Position numbers and translations under genes: made by a program. The notes beneath the pieces are model-generated. The model did no database searches and was not told where the DNA came from. It worked only from the letters and a program-made list of their open reading frames with translations. From Comamonadaceae bacterium (GTDB lineage Bacteria; Pseudomonadota; Gammaproteobacteria; Burkholderiales; Burkholderiaceae_C), in the NCBI GenBank assembly GCA_947455585.1, contig CANGOY010000042.1, positions 1-10,994 of the forward strand: a stretch of DNA of 10,994 nucleotides. The letters are read 5' to 3'. How positions within the stretch are numbered: position 1 is the stretch's first letter; every line of letters starts with the position of its first letter. This document shows, piece by piece, positions 1 to 6,652 of this stretch.

Positions 1-269
1 AAGAAGTGTTCAACCTCAACAAGGGCTCGATCCCTGTGCGTTTGAACATGTCGATGGCCAAGTTTGATGACTGTGCCAAGCTCTCAAGCAAAGACTTCGT
101 GGACACCGCCAAGACCGGCGGCTTGGTTCCCTCCGTCGCTCACGGCATGGCCATTTCGCCAGCGACCGAAGGCGCAATCAAAGATTTGGTGAGTCAGTTC
201 TGGAACGACGACAAGATCAGTATTGACGAAGGTCAAAAACGTCTCGTTGCCGCGGCGGCCACCAAATAA
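1..269 (+). CDS. gtsA: Sugar ABC transporter periplasmic substrate-binding protein, C-terminal fragment (GtsA-like)
   Basis: This is the last roughly 88 residues of a solute-binding protein; the frame is open from the left window edge to the TAA at 267-269, so the start lies outside. The GTG at 6 is an internal Val codon, not a start. The visible tail contains FNLNKGSIPVR, a stretch typical of the C-lobe of family 1 sugar-binding proteins, followed by a PSVAHGMAISP segment and a lysine-rich helix. From memory these resemble the end of Pseudomonas GtsA, the glucose/mannose-binding protein. The protein would capture sugar in the periplasm and deliver it to the permease pair encoded at 1641-3381. 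A porin, two permeases and an ATPase follow on the same strand, which supports a complete importer operon. The substrate (glucose or mannose) is inferred from the permease resemblance; the sugar-binding residues are mostly outside the window. Confidence 0.85.
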   Translation, partial: EVFNLNKGSIPVRLNMSMAKFDDCAKLSSKDFVDTAKTGGLVPSVAHGMAISPATEGAIKDLVSQFWNDDKISIDEGQKRLVAAAATK

Positions 270-313
270 GCAGCAGCTCGACTGTTGAAACATAAACCTT
301 GGAGATACAAACA

Positions 314-1569
314 ATGAAAATGAAATTAACGTGCGTGGCTGCAGCTTTGTGCTGCCTGGGGACAGCACTCTGGCTGCTGACGTGGGTGGTGTAGAGGTCA
401 CAGGCTACAGCCGTGGCGGTGGTGTGTACAGCTACAACAAAGATCAACAAATCAAGGGTGGCTTGAGCTTGGGCTGCGACTTGCAAAAGTACCGTTTGGG
501 GAACGAGGGTGACAACGGTGTTGAAGTCAACATCGCCAAAACATTTGACGTTGATGGCGTGAAATACAAACTTGACTACATGCCGACCAAATGGAATGAC
601 GGTGCTGTGGGCACTGAACAAGCCTTTGTTGAAGTGGGCGGTTTGAGCTTTGCACCAGAAGCCAAGGTGTGGGCCGGCCAACGCCGTCTTCGTATTCAAG
701 ACGTGCACATCGTGGACAAGTTCTTGTTGGACTATGGCGTGAACGAAGGCGCTGGTTTCACAGATTTGTCTGTGGGCAGCATGAAGGTCGGTGCATCTTT
801 GCAAACGGGTGACACTTTTGATAAAAAAATGATCGCAGGTACATCAGCGAATCGTTTGAACGTTGATGTTTCAGAAATCAACACAAATCCTGGCGGTAAA
901 GTCCGCATGATGCTGACTTCTGTGAGCACGTCAGGGTTGAAAAGCAGCGGTGGTTCTGGCTTCTCTGTGAATCACAACCAATCTGACTTTTTGACCAAGG
1001 GCTTGACCAACAGTTTGTTTATTCAAACATCTAGCGGATATGCTGCATTGAACGGTCAGTTCAATACTTTTTATAACAGCTACACAGGGCTGACTGCTTT
1101 GGCTAACCAAGTCGCAGGTAAAAAGTCCAACCGCATTGCTGATTCAATTACTTGGCAATCCGGTCGTTTCGGTGGTCAAGCCATTTTGGGTTACCAAACG
1201 ACCAAGGCGGATGACGTGAGTTATACGATTAAAGATACATCCTTGGGTGGTCGTATGTCTTATGCGTATAGCAAAAATTTCAAAATGTTAGTTGAAGCGG
1301 GCACCACTGCACGATCGTTCAGTGACAGCCAAGCCGCCCAACGTTTGAATAAAGTTACGATTGCGCCAACCATTGCGATGTCGCAAGACTTTTGGTCGCG
1401 TCCTGAGTTGCGCTTCTACGTGACGCGCGCGAATTGGAATGCAGCAGCAGCAACTGCCAACTCTGCGACGACTGATGCAACCGGTACACCTAACGCCAAC
1501 ACAGGTTTTGGCGCCAACGGTCGCACATCACAAACACTCGCTGGCGTTCAGTACGAAGTGTGGTGGTAA
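314..1569 (+). CDS. lamB: LamB/maltoporin-family outer-membrane porin, apparent frameshift in the signal peptide
   Basis: This is a sugar-selective 18-strand beta-barrel porin of the LamB family. An ATG at 314, nine bases after GGAG (301-304), starts a signal peptide MKMKLTCVAAALCCLGTA, but that frame reaches TAG at 392-394. The mature protein continues in another frame as LAADVGGVEVTGYSRGG. One extra base near 368-372 would join them as TALLA-ADVGG with a normal signal peptidase I site. The body (about 399 residues) shows LamB landmarks: VTGYSRGG at the first strand, KYRLGNEGD, KVWAGQRRLRIQDVHIVD (compare VWAGQRFYRRHDVHI in E. coli LamB), and a C-terminal YEVWW typical of maltoporins. An Ala/Thr/Asn-rich stretch at about 1438-1530 sits where the last long surface loop is expected. 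No other disruption is visible, so the shift is either a sequencing error or a very recent mutation. Reading from GTG 331 gives an open frame but no signal peptide, so that start is unlikely. Confidence 0.85.
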
Positions 1570-1590
1570 ATCGAGGTTGAACGAGGGATT

Positions 1591-1625
1591 GGGAAAGGGG
1601 TAACCCTTTCCCTTTTTTGTTTTTT
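1591..1625 (+). terminator. Intrinsic terminator between porin and permease genes
   Basis: A perfect 9-bp stem, GGGAAAGGG (1591-1599) with CCCTTTCCC (1604-1612), encloses a GTAA loop and is followed by a T-rich tract at 1613-1625 (six T, G, six T). It begins 21 bases after the porin stop and ends 15 bases before the gtsB start. No convincing promoter is visible between it and gtsB, so it probably works as a partial terminator, leaving the binding protein and porin as the abundant products and letting read-through supply the membrane and ATPase genes. Confidence 0.85.
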
Positions 1626-1640
1626 AAAAGAGGTATTTAG

Positions 1641-2522
1641 ATGCAAAAGCATCGCTTAGAAGCGTTGATACCCAAATTGGTGCTCGCCCCTGGCTTGGTG
1701 CTGGGCTTTGCATTCATCTATGGTTTCATGATTTGGAACGGTGTGTTGTCAGTCACCGCTTCGCGCATGCTGCCCAATTACGAATTGGTGGGTTTGGCGC
1801 AATACGCCAAGCTGTGGGAGATGGACCGCTGGTGGGTTGCACTGAAAAACTTGGCCATCTTTGGCATCGGCTATGTAGGCGGTGCGATGGCTCTAGGCGT
1901 GTTCCTTGCCGTCTTGCTTGATCAAAAAGTGCGTGCCGAAGGATTCATTCGTACGGTGTATCTGTACCCCATGGCTTTGTCGTTTGTGGTGACGGGGACG
2001 GCATGGAAATGGTTGCTCAACCCCAGCATGGGCTTAGAAAAACTCATGCACGACTGGGGCTGGGAGAGCTTCACTTTCAGCTGGTTGGTCGAGAGTGACA
2101 TGGCTATTTACTGCGTGGTCATTGCAGGTATCTGGCAGTCTGCTGGTTTTGCGATGGCCTTGTTCTTAGCGGGCTTACGAGGCATTGACGACAGCATTAT
2201 CAAAGCTGCACAGATTGACGGTGCATCGCTGCCTCGTATTTATTGGCGCATTGTGTTGCCAGCTTTGCGCCCGGTATTTTTCTCAACCTTGATGGTGCTC
2301 TCGCACCTGGCCATCAAGAGCTTCGACCTCATCATGGCACTCACTTCAGGCGGCCCCGGCTATGCAACCGATGTGCCCGCCACATTTATGTATGCCATGA
2401 GCTTTACGCGTGGGCAAATTGGCTTAGGTGCAGCGAGCGCCACCATGATGCTGGCCACGGTAGCTGCGTTGGTGGTGCCATACCTTTACAGCGAGTTGCG
2501 GAGTAAAAACCATGAGCACTAA
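1641..2522 (+). CDS. gtsB: Sugar ABC transporter permease, GtsB-like (MalF family)
   Basis: This 293-residue inner-membrane subunit forms half of the translocation channel of the sugar importer. Hydrophobic segments recur through its length, beginning with LVLAPGLVLGFAFIYGF near residues 13-29. The cytoplasmic EAA loop that docks on the ATPase is clear: KAAQIDGASLPRIYWRIVLP from about residue 188, with the conserved Gly at 194. A TSGGPGYATDVPATFMY segment follows, as in other MalF/UgpA-type permeases. Length and sequence resemble Pseudomonas GtsB. The ATG at 1641 has AGAGG (1629-1633) seven bases upstream. The gene overlaps gtsC by 11 bases, so the two are translationally coupled. A strong terminator lies just upstream. 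Family assignment is firm; specificity for glucose or mannose is inferred from resemblance. Confidence 0.9.
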   Translation: MQKHRLEALIPKLVLAPGLVLGFAFIYGFMIWNGVLSVTASRMLPNYELVGLAQYAKLWEMDRWWVALKNLAIFGIGYVGGAMALGVFLAVLLDQKVRAEGFIRTVYLYPMALSFVVTGTAWKWLLNPSMGLEKLMHDWGWESFTFSWLVESDMAIYCVVIAGIWQSAGFAMALFLAGLRGIDDSIIKAAQIDGASLPRIYWRIVLPALRPVFFSTLMVLSHLAIKSFDLIMALTSGGPGYATDVPATFMYAMSFTRGQIGLGAASATMMLATVAALVVPYLYSELRSKNHEH

Positions 2523-3381
2523 GTTCTTTTCGATGCACATACTCTCGCGTGCGTTGCTATACGTCACGTTGTTGATTGGCGCAGCCTTCTTTTTGACTCC
2601 CCTGTATGTGATGGTGGTCACGTCTTTGAAAGACGCAGATGAAATTCGCCAGCACAGCTTGGTGAGCCTGCCAAGCGCGATGAACTTCGATGCATGGCGC
2701 TTGGCTTGGGATACAGCCTGTACGGGGGCGCAATGCTCAGGCTTAGAACCGTTCTTTTGGAACTCGGTGTGGATGGCGGTGCCTGCAGTGCTGATTTCAA
2801 CAATTTGGGGCGCACTCAATGGCTATGTGCTGAGCCTGTGGAAATTTCGCGGCAGCGAAACCTTGTTTGCCTTGTTGCTGTTTGGCGTGTTCATGCCATT
2901 CCAAGTGGTTCTTTTGCCGATGAGCCAAGTGTTGGGTTGGTTAGGGCTGTCTAGCTCGATTGCTGGCTTGATATTTGTTCATTTACTGGCTGGCTTGCCC
3001 AGCACCACCTTGTTCTTTCGCAACTACTACGCAGCCGTGCCCAAAGATTTGATGAACGCGGCACGCATGGACGGTGCAGGGTTTTGGATGATTTTTTTTC
3101 GCATCATCGTGCCTATGTCTACCCCGATTGTGATGGTGACTTTGATTTGGCAGTTCACCCAAATTTGGAACGATTTCTTGTTTGGCGTTGCCTTTAGTGG
3201 TGCCGATTCCAAACCCATCACCGTAGGTTTGAACAACTTGGCCAACACCACCAGCAGCGTCAAAGCCTACAACGTAGACATGGCGGCTGCACTCATAGCA
3301 GGCCTGCCCACCATGTTGGTTTATGTGGTGGCTGGACGGTATTTTGTGCGTGGGCTCACAGCCGGCGCCGTGAAAGGATAA
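2512..3381 (+). CDS. gtsC: Sugar ABC transporter permease, GtsC-like (MalG family)
   Basis: This is the second channel subunit (289 residues) and the partner of the preceding permease. An N-terminal membrane segment (about residues 9-32) is followed by the typical MalG-type LTPLYVMVVTSLKDADEI. A small periplasmic loop carries TACTGAQCSGLEPFFWNS; the paired cysteines and this motif are, as I recall, characteristic of Pseudomonas GtsC. The EAA loop is MNAARMDGAGFWMIFFRIIVP at about residues 181-201, with Gly at 188. The C-terminus YFVRGLTAGAVKG also matches GtsC closely. The ATG at 2512 lies inside the end of gtsB, eight bases after CGGAG (2499-2503). The ATPase gene starts only two bases after the stop, so the three genes form one translational block. 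This subunit is the strongest evidence that the transporter is of the glucose/mannose Gts type. Confidence 0.92.
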   Translation: MSTKFFSMHILSRALLYVTLLIGAAFFLTPLYVMVVTSLKDADEIRQHSLVSLPSAMNFDAWRLAWDTACTGAQCSGLEPFFWNSVWMAVPAVLISTIWGALNGYVLSLWKFRGSETLFALLLFGVFMPFQVVLLPMSQVLGWLGLSSSIAGLIFVHLLAGLPSTTLFFRNYYAAVPKDLMNAARMDGAGFWMIFFRIIVPMSTPIVMVTLIWQFTQIWNDFLFGVAFSGADSKPITVGLNNLANTTSSVKAYNVDMAAALIAGLPTMLVYVVAGRYFVRGLTAGAVKG

Positions 3382-3383
3382 AG

Positions 3384-4448
3384 ATGTCTTCAGCATTGAA
3401 AATTAGCGGCATTCGCAAGTGCTTTGGTAAGGGTGACAACATGGTCGAGGTGCTCAAACGCATCGACATCGATGTCGCACCCGGTGAGTTTTTAATTTTG
3501 GTGGGGCCGTCGGGTTGCGGTAAGTCAACCTTACTGAACATCATTGCTGGCTTAGAAGAGCCGACCGAGGGCAGCATCTCGATTGGTGACCGTAACGTGG
3601 TGGGCGTGCCGCCTGCACAACGCGACATTGCCATGGTGTTTCAAAGCTATGCGCTTTACCCAACGATGAGTGTGGCCGAGAACATTGGCTTCGCATTAGA
3701 AATTCGTAAAGTGCCCAAGGCTGAGCGCCAAGCACGCATTGCAGAAGTGGCCGCCATGTTGCAGATTGCGCATCTGCTAGACCGTCGTCCTTCGCAGCTC
3801 TCGGGCGGTCAGCGTCAGCGTGTGGCCATGGGCCGTGCTTTGGCGCGTAACCCGCAGCTGTTTTTGTTTGACGAGCCTTTGTCTAACCTCGATGCAAAGT
3901 TACGCGTTGAGATGCGTGCCGAGATCAAGCGCTTGCACCAGATCAGTGGCATCACCAGTGTGTATGTGACGCATGACCAAGTCGAAGCCATGACCTTGGG
4001 CAGCCGCATCGCCGTTATGAAGGGCGGTGTGTTGCAGCAACTCGGCACGCCCGATGAAATTTACAACCGACCAGCGAACACTTATGTGGCGACCTTCATT
4101 GGGTCACCCACGATGAATTTGATCGAGGGCAGGGCATCTGGTTCTGGGCAGTTCTCTATTGCGGGTGCAGGCCTAGCTTTGACTGCACCCGACAACGCCA
4201 GCAAACCCACGTTGCTTGGTTTGCGTCCAGAACACATCCGCTTGGACGATGCCGCCGCATGGCGCGGTGTGGTGAACTTGGTGGAGCCCACAGGTGCCGA
4301 TACCTATGTGGTGATCGATACCGCAGCGGGCAAGGTCACGGTGCGTGCTGCGCCACAAACCCAAGTGCGCCCGGGTGATGCTGTGGGACTGGAGATTCAA
4401 GCTGACCACGTGACTTGGTTTGATCAAGCATCTGGCTTGCGTTTGTAA
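3384..4448 (+). CDS. gtsD: Sugar ABC transporter ATP-binding protein, MalK/UgpC/GtsD type
   Basis: This 354-residue cytoplasmic ATPase energises the importer as a homodimer. All nucleotide-binding motifs are intact: Walker A GPSGCGKST (residues 41-49), Q-loop Gln 87, signature LSGGQ (139-143), Walker B LFLFDEP (159-165) with catalytic Glu 164, D-loop SNLD (167-170) and switch His 197. A C-terminal TOBE/OB-fold region (about residues 235-354) contains GLRPEHI, typical of the MalK subfamily. The ATG at 3384 has AAGGA (3374-3378) five bases upstream and follows the gtsC stop by two bases. ATPases of this subfamily are often shared by several sugar importers, so it could serve others, but its position ties it to this operon. 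It converges on the gntR-like gene, with only 33 bases between the stop codons. Confidence 0.95.
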   Translation: MSSALKISGIRKCFGKGDNMVEVLKRIDIDVAPGEFLILVGPSGCGKSTLLNIIAGLEEPTEGSISIGDRNVVGVPPAQRDIAMVFQSYALYPTMSVAENIGFALEIRKVPKAERQARIAEVAAMLQIAHLLDRRPSQLSGGQRQRVAMGRALARNPQLFLFDEPLSNLDAKLRVEMRAEIKRLHQISGITSVYVTHDQVEAMTLGSRIAVMKGGVLQQLGTPDEIYNRPANTYVATFIGSPTMNLIEGRASGSGQFSIAGAGLALTAPDNASKPTLLGLRPEHIRLDDAAAWRGVVNLVEPTGADTYVVIDTAAGKVTVRAAPQTQVRPGDAVGLEIQADHVTWFDQASGLRL

Positions 4449-4481
4449 TGAGCGTGTGGTGTGTTTGTGCTTGAGCCTTGC

Positions 4482-5507
4482 TCAGGTGCTGCCGCGCACC
4501 ATCAGCTCATAACCCACATCCACACTGGGTGCGGCCACGTCTTCATCGCGCATCAACGCTAATAGCATCTTGGCTGCCGCCTGGCCAATTGCTGCACGTG
4601 GTGTGCGTATGGTTGTCAGGCCAGGGCCCACAAGGTCGCTGCCTGTGAGGTCGTTGAAACCCGCGATGGCCAACTGTTGCGGTACTTTGATTTTCAAGCG
4701 CTGTGCGGCTAACAATGCGCCTTGTGCTAAGTCATCGTTACAAAAAAAGATGGCATCAATGCTGGGGTCGTGGGCCATGATGTGTTGCAGCATCTCGCCG
4801 CCCAAAGCCATTGAAGACGCTGATGTGTTGGTGTAACTCAGCGCTTTGTCGTACAACTTCGCGGCTTTGAGTGTTTTGCGCCAACCTTCCAAGCGTTGCA
4901 TGGTGCGTGGGTCAAGCTGCGCAGCTGCAAAAGCAATGCGTTGTCGCCCACGACTTAGCAAATGCTCTGTGAGTGTGCTGGCGGCTTGGGTTTGCGAGAA
5001 GCCCACACTGTTCACGTCGGCTGATTGGGCCAGCTCCATCATGTGCACGCAAGGTATGCCGCTTTTCTCAATGAGCGCGCGCGCTGCATCGCTACGGTCT
5101 AAACCTGTGACCAAGATGCCTGCAGGACGATGTTGCAATTGCTCACGCAAGAGTTGCTCTTCTTCTTGCGTGTTGTAGTGGGTGATGCCAATGAGAGTTT
5201 GATAGCCTGCGTGACGCAATGTTTTTTGGATGGACTCCAAGACATCCACAAATAGATTGTTTGACAACATTGGAATCAACACCGCCACGTGGTCGCTGTG
5301 GCGTGAGGCGAGGGCGCGCGCAGCTGGGTCTGGTGTGTAGCCCAGCTTTAAAGCGGCTGCTTTGACACGGTCTGTCAAATCACTAGCCACAGCACGTTCA
5401 CCACGTAACGCACGCGACACCGTGATGGGACTGACCTTGGCCAAAGCGGCCACATCGGCCAGCGTGACGCGGCCTGTGGCACGAGAGCGGGTGTTTGGAG
5501 ATTTCAT
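4482..5507 (-). CDS. gntR: LacI-family transcriptional repressor, GntR-like (gluconate-type)
   Basis: This 341-residue DNA-binding regulator is of LacI type. The N-terminal helix-turn-helix (about residues 15-36) has TLADVAALAKVSPITVSRAL, followed by a hinge helix PAARALA (61-67), which normally inserts into the central CG of a palindromic operator. The rest is a periplasmic-binding-protein-like effector domain. It matches the E. coli gluconate repressor GntR in several places I recall: GYQTLIG, NSVGFSQTQAA (compare AVGFDNFEAA), AQLDPRTMQ (compare ARLDERTI), FFCNDDLAQGA and KVPQQLAIAGFND. The gene diverges from gluconokinase across a region with two identical palindromes, which are the likely operators for both directions. 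No clear Shine-Dalgarno precedes the ATG at 5507. The probable effector is gluconate or a related sugar acid; this is inferred from the neighbours. It is not the FadR/GntR fold despite the symbol. Confidence 0.9.
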   Translation of the reverse strand: MKSPNTRSRATGRVTLADVAALAKVSPITVSRALRGERAVASDLTDRVKAAALKLGYTPDPAARALASRHSDHVAVLIPMLSNNLFVDVLESIQKTLRHAGYQTLIGITHYNTQEEEQLLREQLQHRPAGILVTGLDRSDAARALIEKSGIPCVHMMELAQSADVNSVGFSQTQAASTLTEHLLSRGRQRIAFAAAQLDPRTMQRLEGWRKTLKAAKLYDKALSYTNTSASSMALGGEMLQHIMAHDPSIDAIFFCNDDLAQGALLAAQRLKIKVPQQLAIAGFNDLTGSDLVGPGLTTIRTPRAAIGQAAAKMLLALMRDEDVAAPSVDVGYELMVRGST

Positions 5508-5552
5508 GTCAGCTAGGGTTTTTGCTAGGTCAATGAAGTTGTGATTTATTTA

Positions 5553-5566
5553 TGATAGCGCTATCC
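5553..5566. promoter_or_regulatory. Palindromic LacI-family operator O1 (gntR-proximal)
   Basis: GATAGCGCTATC at 5554-5565 is a perfect 12-bp inverted repeat with a central CG, the hallmark of LacI-family operators. The same 12 bases recur at 5623-5634 and I saw them nowhere else in the window. On the minus strand the sequence TATCAT (complement of 5552-5557) overlaps this site and resembles a -10 box, although no good -35 is visible. Binding here would plausibly autoregulate the repressor gene, whose start is 46 bases away. Confidence 0.75.
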
Positions 5567-5586
5567 GAGAGCAGCGTAGGTGATCG

Positions 5587-5622
5587 TTTTCACCCAATGC
5601 TCTCTACTTTTTACTCGAACGG
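5587..5622 (+). promoter_or_regulatory. Possible sigma70 promoter of the gntK-TRAP operon
   Basis: TTTTCA (5587-5592) and TTTACT (5610-5615) are separated by 17 bases and each matches the sigma70 consensus only partly (TTTACT at 4 of 6). Transcription would start near 5622, right at the second palindrome, which is a standard arrangement for repression by promoter occlusion. The boxes are weak, so the assignment is tentative. Confidence 0.35.
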
Positions 5623-5635
5623 GATAGCGCTATCC
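5622..5635. promoter_or_regulatory. Palindromic LacI-family operator O2 (gntK-proximal)
   Basis: GGATAGCGCTATCC is a perfect 14-bp palindrome that includes the same 12-bp core as O1. The two centres are 69 bp apart. It ends 11 bases before the gluconokinase ATG and sits at the predicted transcription start, so a bound repressor would block initiation. Two identical sites at this spacing could also allow a tetrameric LacI-type protein to loop the DNA; that is inference. Confidence 0.8.
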
Positions 5636-5646
5636 AAAATGCAAAG

Positions 5647-6150
5647 ATGAATGCTCCTGTCGTCATCATGGGCGTCGCCGGTTGCGGCAAATCAAGTTTC
5701 GCGGCAGCTTTGTCGCATGCTTTGGATTGGCAGTTGATCGAAGGGGATGAATTTCATCCAACCGAGAACGTCAACAAAATGCGTGCATGCATTGCGCTGA
5801 CAGATGAAGACCGTGCAGGTTGGCTAGATGTGTTGGCCAATGAATTGGTACAACGTGGGCCGCACGCAGTACTGACATGTTCGGCATTGAAGAAGGCGTA
5901 TCGCGACCGTCTGCGTCAAAGCGTGCAAGGGTTGCTGTTTGTGCATCTGGACCTCACGCGCGAGCAATCCATTGCACGTGTCACGCAACGACCTGGTCAC
6001 TACTTTCAACCCGCGCTGGTAGACAGCCAATTTGCTGCATTAGAAAAGCCAATCAATGAATCGGGTGTCATCACAGTAGATGCCACACAAAGCATAGAAA
6101 CCATCCAAGCGCAGGTGTGCGCTTGGTTACAAGCTAAGGAGTGTGTATGA
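5647..6150 (+). CDS. gntK: Gluconokinase (GntK)
   Basis: This 167-residue cytoplasmic P-loop kinase phosphorylates D-gluconate with ATP to 6-phosphogluconate, feeding the Entner-Doudoroff or pentose-phosphate routes. Walker A is GVAGCGKS (residues 9-16). The substrate-binding signature GDEFHP (33-38) with N-x-x-KM (41-45) follows, then LTDEDRAGWL (51-60), CSALKKAYRDRLR (78-90) and RPGHYFQPALVDSQFAALEKP. All are conserved in thermosensitive and thermoresistant E. coli gluconokinases, and length agrees with the family. The loop normally written SGxPL reads RACIAL here, losing the Gly and Pro. The ATG at 5647 has no recognisable Shine-Dalgarno, and the predicted leader is only about 25 bases. 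The stop TGA overlaps the next start (ATGA), so it is coupled to the TRAP genes. Function is secure from motifs. Confidence 0.95.
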   Translation: MNAPVVIMGVAGCGKSSFAAALSHALDWQLIEGDEFHPTENVNKMRACIALTDEDRAGWLDVLANELVQRGPHAVLTCSALKKAYRDRLRQSVQGLLFVHLDLTREQSIARVTQRPGHYFQPALVDSQFAALEKPINESGVITVDATQSIETIQAQVCAWLQAKECV

Positions 6151-6647
6151 GCGAAAGTACAACGACATCACGCAGTCAGGCACTCGCACAAGTGCTGATG
6201 GCTGCGTGTTTGGGTGTCATGGCCGTGTCCGTGTTTTTCAATGTGGTGCTGCGTTACGGTTTTGGCAGCGGCATTGCGGCGAGTGAAGAACTCTCGCGTT
6301 TGCTGTTTGTATGGATGGTGTTCATTGGGGCTACTGCAGCCTATCCAGCAGGTGAGCACATGGCCTTCACTAGCTTTGTTGCTAGCTTGCGCCATCATCC
6401 AAAAACTATTCAAGGCTTGACGATTTTGATTCGTAGCTTGGTGATTCTGAGCTGTGTAATGCTGGGCCGCGGCGCTTGGCAGCAAGTGGATGTGGGCTTT
6501 GCCAGTAACTCGGTGGTGTTGGGTTATCCCAATTGGTTGCTGCCATTGCCCGTGTTGTTGTCCTCATTGGCCATTGGCTTGATGGCACTCAAAGAATTGA
6601 TTGAAAACCAACCGATGGATTTTGACCACGGCGTGGACGTGGAGTAA
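6147..6647 (+). CDS. dctQ: TRAP transporter small permease, DctQ family
   Basis: This 166-residue inner-membrane subunit of a tripartite ATP-independent periplasmic transporter has four predicted membrane segments (about residues 12-33, 48-66, 90-110 and 128-148). The family signature is visible after the first segment: FFNVVLRYGFGSGIAASEEL followed by SRLLFVWMVFIGA. The start is ATG 6147 because AAGGA (6136-6140) sits six bases upstream and the codon forms an ATGA overlap with the gntK stop; the in-frame GTG at 6141 has poorer spacing. The DctQ subunit pairs with the large DctM subunit encoded five bases downstream. Membership of a gluconokinase operon suggests that the transporter carries gluconate or another sugar acid rather than C4-dicarboxylates. 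Confidence 0.92.
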   Translation: MSESTTTSRSQALAQVLMAACLGVMAVSVFFNVVLRYGFGSGIAASEELSRLLFVWMVFIGATAAYPAGEHMAFTSFVASLRHHPKTIQGLTILIRSLVILSCVMLGRGAWQQVDVGFASNSVVLGYPNWLLPLPVLLSSLAIGLMALKELIENQPMDFDHGVDVE

Positions 6648-6652
6648 ACAGC

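Noticed and set aside
331..370. GTG 331 as the porin start, giving an open 412-residue frame
   Set aside because: It would lack a signal peptide, which an outer-membrane porin needs, and has no ribosome-binding site; the ATG at 314 has both but is one frame away.
217..804. 195-residue open frame on the minus strand opposite the porin
   Set aside because: It crosses the end of the binding-protein gene and the porin start, has no start signals and shows no family resemblance.
4470..4486. Hairpin CTTGAGC-CTT-GCTCAGG as a rho-independent terminator
   Set aside because: The stem is short and includes a G-T pair, and no T-tract follows on the plus strand, so I did not annotate it as a terminator.
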